This document shows, piece by piece, positions 61,962 to 64,000 of a stretch of DNA of 64,000 bases; the stretch's first letter is position 1, and the number at the start of each line of letters is the position of its first letter. A program made the translations under genes and the position numbers. This DNA comes from Patellaria atrata CBS 101060 (lineage: Eukaryota > Ascomycota > Dothideomycetes > Patellariales > Patellariaceae). The DNA is taken from NCBI GenBank assembly GCA_010093705.1, contig MU006102.1, positions 575,280 through 639,279 of the forward strand, read 5' to 3'. Below the pieces are notes generated by a model. It worked only from the letters and a program-made list of their open reading frames with translations, did no database searches and had not been told where the DNA came from.

Positions 61962-63289
61962 CTAAATACTGAGAAATTGGTATCCCTTGTCCATCTCCCA
62001 TGACCTCTGCACACACCCCCTAGCCATTTCCAATTGCTCATCCGTACGACAGACAAACACCTTCTTCCCTATTTCCACCACTCTCTGCTTAGACACGTCC
62101 GCATGCTTGTTTCTCTCTTCGTCGAGATCAAACCCCATGCACCTGAGCTTCTTTCCAACCTCTTTTCTTAGGTCAATACCTTTCTCTCCGATTCCTCCCG
62201 CGAAGACAAGACCATCCACTTTCCCCTCCAATTTCACGAAATAGGCTCCCACATACCCAGCCACCCGATCCACAAACAGGTCAAACGCAATCCGGCATCC
62301 CTCATCAATCTCCCGGTTCGCAGAGATATGGCCAAAATCGGTAGTACTAGCTAAGGCCTTCCACCCGGACTCCTTGTTCAGGATCTGCTCCGCCTGCGTG
62401 ATATGCAAATCTTTAGTTGCGGATCTTGAAGGGGCGCCGGCGGAATGCGTATAATGAAACACCAAACTAGGATCGATATCCCCACTGCGAGTCGCGCCAG
62501 GTAATCCCCCTAGTGGAGTCAATCCCATGGAAGTATCAATGCTCTGACCATTACCAATGGCACAGGCGGATGCGCCAGAGCCTAGGTGAAGGGCTATAAA
62601 GGAGGTTTTTGATGGAGCCTTGTTGAGGTGAGAGGAGAAAGAAGATAGAATGGAGGCGTAAGAGAGCCCGTGGAAACCGTATTTGCGGAGTTTATTCTTA
62701 GACGCTATGGTGGGAGAAATGGCGTAGGTCCGCGTGGAAGCGGGGAGAGTGCTGTGGAAGGAGGTGTCAAAGAATGCGAGGTTGGTGGTGTTAGGAATGG
62801 CCTTACGCGAGGAGCGGATGATAGCGAGTGCTGAGGCATTATGTCTATATATGATTGATCAGCTTGTGAAGGGTTCGAACGGTCTTTCAGATGCACTTAC
62901 AAAGGAGCAAGGTCAGAGAGTTTCTCGATATGCTCATAAGTGTCCTCGTTAAGTACTTTGGCTGTGTTGTAGTCACCTCCATGTACAACTCTGTGGCATG
63001 CGTATGCTGTGTTGTCTCTGTCTGACAGCTCTGGCAGGCCCTCATCCTCTTCCAAATGCTTTAGAATGTAGTTGAAAGCATCGTCCTGGGATTCAATATC
63101 GCTGAGCTCTTTTCCCTTGATTTTCTCCGGACCTCTATTGTATTCAAAAGTTGTTGGTGGTGCTGTCAATCCATTTATTTCCACAACAGCAAGCTCTTGC
63201 GGGTCTTCGGATTTACTACGTGCTTTGTAAACAGAGACCTTAACCGATGATGAACCAGCATTGATGGAGAGGATGATCTTATTCTCCAT
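61962..63289 (-). CDS. Acetate kinase
   Basis: Exons are 63289-62901 and 62844-61962 (intron 56 nt, GTAAGT donor), giving 423 residues, close to the family's 400. The start MENKIILSINAGSSSVKVSV is preferred to an in-frame ATG at 63322, because the family begins just before the NAGSSS phosphate-binding motif. Other signatures are ACHRVVHGGDYN with the active-site Arg, FFDTSFHSTLP, YGFHGLSYA, LHLGSGASACAIGNGQS, GLPGATRSGDIDP with the second Arg, and FAGGIGEKGIDLR with the catalytic Glu. It interconverts acetyl phosphate plus ADP with acetate plus ATP. In fungi its usual partner is phosphoketolase, which is not in this window. Cytosolic location is likely, as no targeting signal is seen. Confidence 0.96.
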
Positions 63290-64000
63290 TGTATGAATAA
63301 GAAAGATTGAAACTTCTTTCAAGGGAAACCATAGATCAAATCCGCCTACGCACTATACCTCGCATAGACCTGATATTGGTTCACTTGTCGATGGGTTGTC
63401 AAGGTTCAATATTACATATAAAAGTATCAAACACAGAGCCTGATTGAGTTACAGGTAGTGACGTTAGAAGCTGCAGGGTAAGAGCTCGTGGAGCTCTCGC
63501 GGGCCGATCATTGGAACTGTTTCCGCAGTTATTAGGTATTGATAGAACTACATTGTACAGACTACTATACGATCAATCAAATATCTCGGCAAGATACGTG
63601 CGGCGCGAAAACAGTCTATCATGGCTACTGTTCTGTTTGAAAGAAAAAAAGTTTGTAGTCGACTTTGTTGAAACCGTGAGGTAGAAATAAGCTTTGGACC
63701 GTTTAGGGGCAAGAGGGAAGTTCCAATGCGATCTTCGTTGCCCTTTCTGCTGTTACAGATACAATCTATATTCAAAACAGAGCAATGAATACCGTGAATT
63801 CGTTCAACCTTCTAGTATGAAAAATGGTATGTGGTATCATGAAATTGTTGTTTTACCAGCATCCTGTGTCTCACATCCCCTCGGTCTTTGCGGAGACAGA
63901 AACTCCTTTCAGCTACTTCACGTATGATAGCTAGATAGCAAGGTAATGGTCCAAGAGGCCCTGCTTGCCGTCTTCCGGATGTGCTGTATTTGTAATACTT
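63290..64000. promoter_or_regulatory. Upstream region of acetate kinase
   Basis: This holds the acetate kinase promoter and runs to the window end. Short frames at 63548-63775 minus and 63694-63927 plus have no recognisable features. No phosphoketolase gene begins here. Confidence 0.4.

Noticed and set aside
62845-62900. GGTTCGAA-like sequence near 62873, resembling a tRNA B box
   Set aside because: It lies in the acetate kinase intron, with no A box or acceptor stem around it.

Overview
The window is nuclear DNA of a filamentous ascomycete (Pezizomycotina, probably a leotiomycete). Genes are interrupted by short introns (mostly 46-136 nt) with GTAAGT/GTATGT-like donors and CTAAC/CTGAC-like branch sites. 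The protein set is fungal: a POP3-type RNase P subunit, a TLG2 syntaxin, a six-exon calmodulin, an INO80F-type chromatin subunit and a fungal acetate kinase. The 5' and 3' genes are separated by AT-rich spacers, one MITE and one 715-base assembly gap. All exon coordinates were worked out by eye from reading frame, splice-site sequence and phase.

Layout. 1-2110 is a degenerate satellite. 2414-3879(-) is a small multi-spanning membrane protein in five exons. 4371-6710(-) is a UTP16-like ribosome-biogenesis protein that carries an extra domain known from fungal family-2 glycosyltransferases. It is divergent, over 145 bp, from a mitochondrial-looking helical-repeat protein (6856-8320 +), which converges on an INO80F-type subunit (8494-9463 -). 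A 12-bp minisatellite lies in the 1.3-kb promoter region before a 1,664-residue nuclear-looking protein with a Myb-like segment (10798-15893 +). 16870-24546(-) is a giant ubiquitin-specific protease, followed by POP3 (25229-26133 +), an isochorismatase-fold hydrolase (26446-27193 -), a Cid1/Trf4-type nucleotidyltransferase (29095-32964 +), a RING-ZZ-SH3 ubiquitin ligase (34118-37043 +), calmodulin (37493-38528 -), TLG2 syntaxin (39021-40288 +), an emopamil-binding-protein homologue (41649-42735 -), a 536-bp MITE (43008-43543) and a PP1 targeting subunit with a CBM21 domain (44325-46625 -). About 12 kb with no convincing gene follow, including the gap and a possible LTR fragment. The right end has a mitochondrial BolA protein (58798-59323 +), an AT-hook protein whose frame breaks or needs a 29-nt intron (59730-60736 +) and acetate kinase (61962-63289 -).

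The genes are mostly housekeeping and do not form one pathway or a secondary-metabolite cluster. Loose themes are RNA processing (UTP16-like, POP3, Cid1-like), ubiquitin (protease and RING ligase), chromatin (INO80F-like, AT-hook, Myb-like), signalling (calmodulin, PP1 subunit) and mitochondria/metabolism (BolA, helical-repeat protein, acetate kinase).

The most unusual signals are: (i) about ten GC-rich patches, mostly at gene 3' ends, that all switch from C-rich to G-rich when read 5' to 3' on either strand; (ii) the UTP16 fusion; (iii) the 2-kb satellite; (iv) two places that seem to need introns of about 30 nt.
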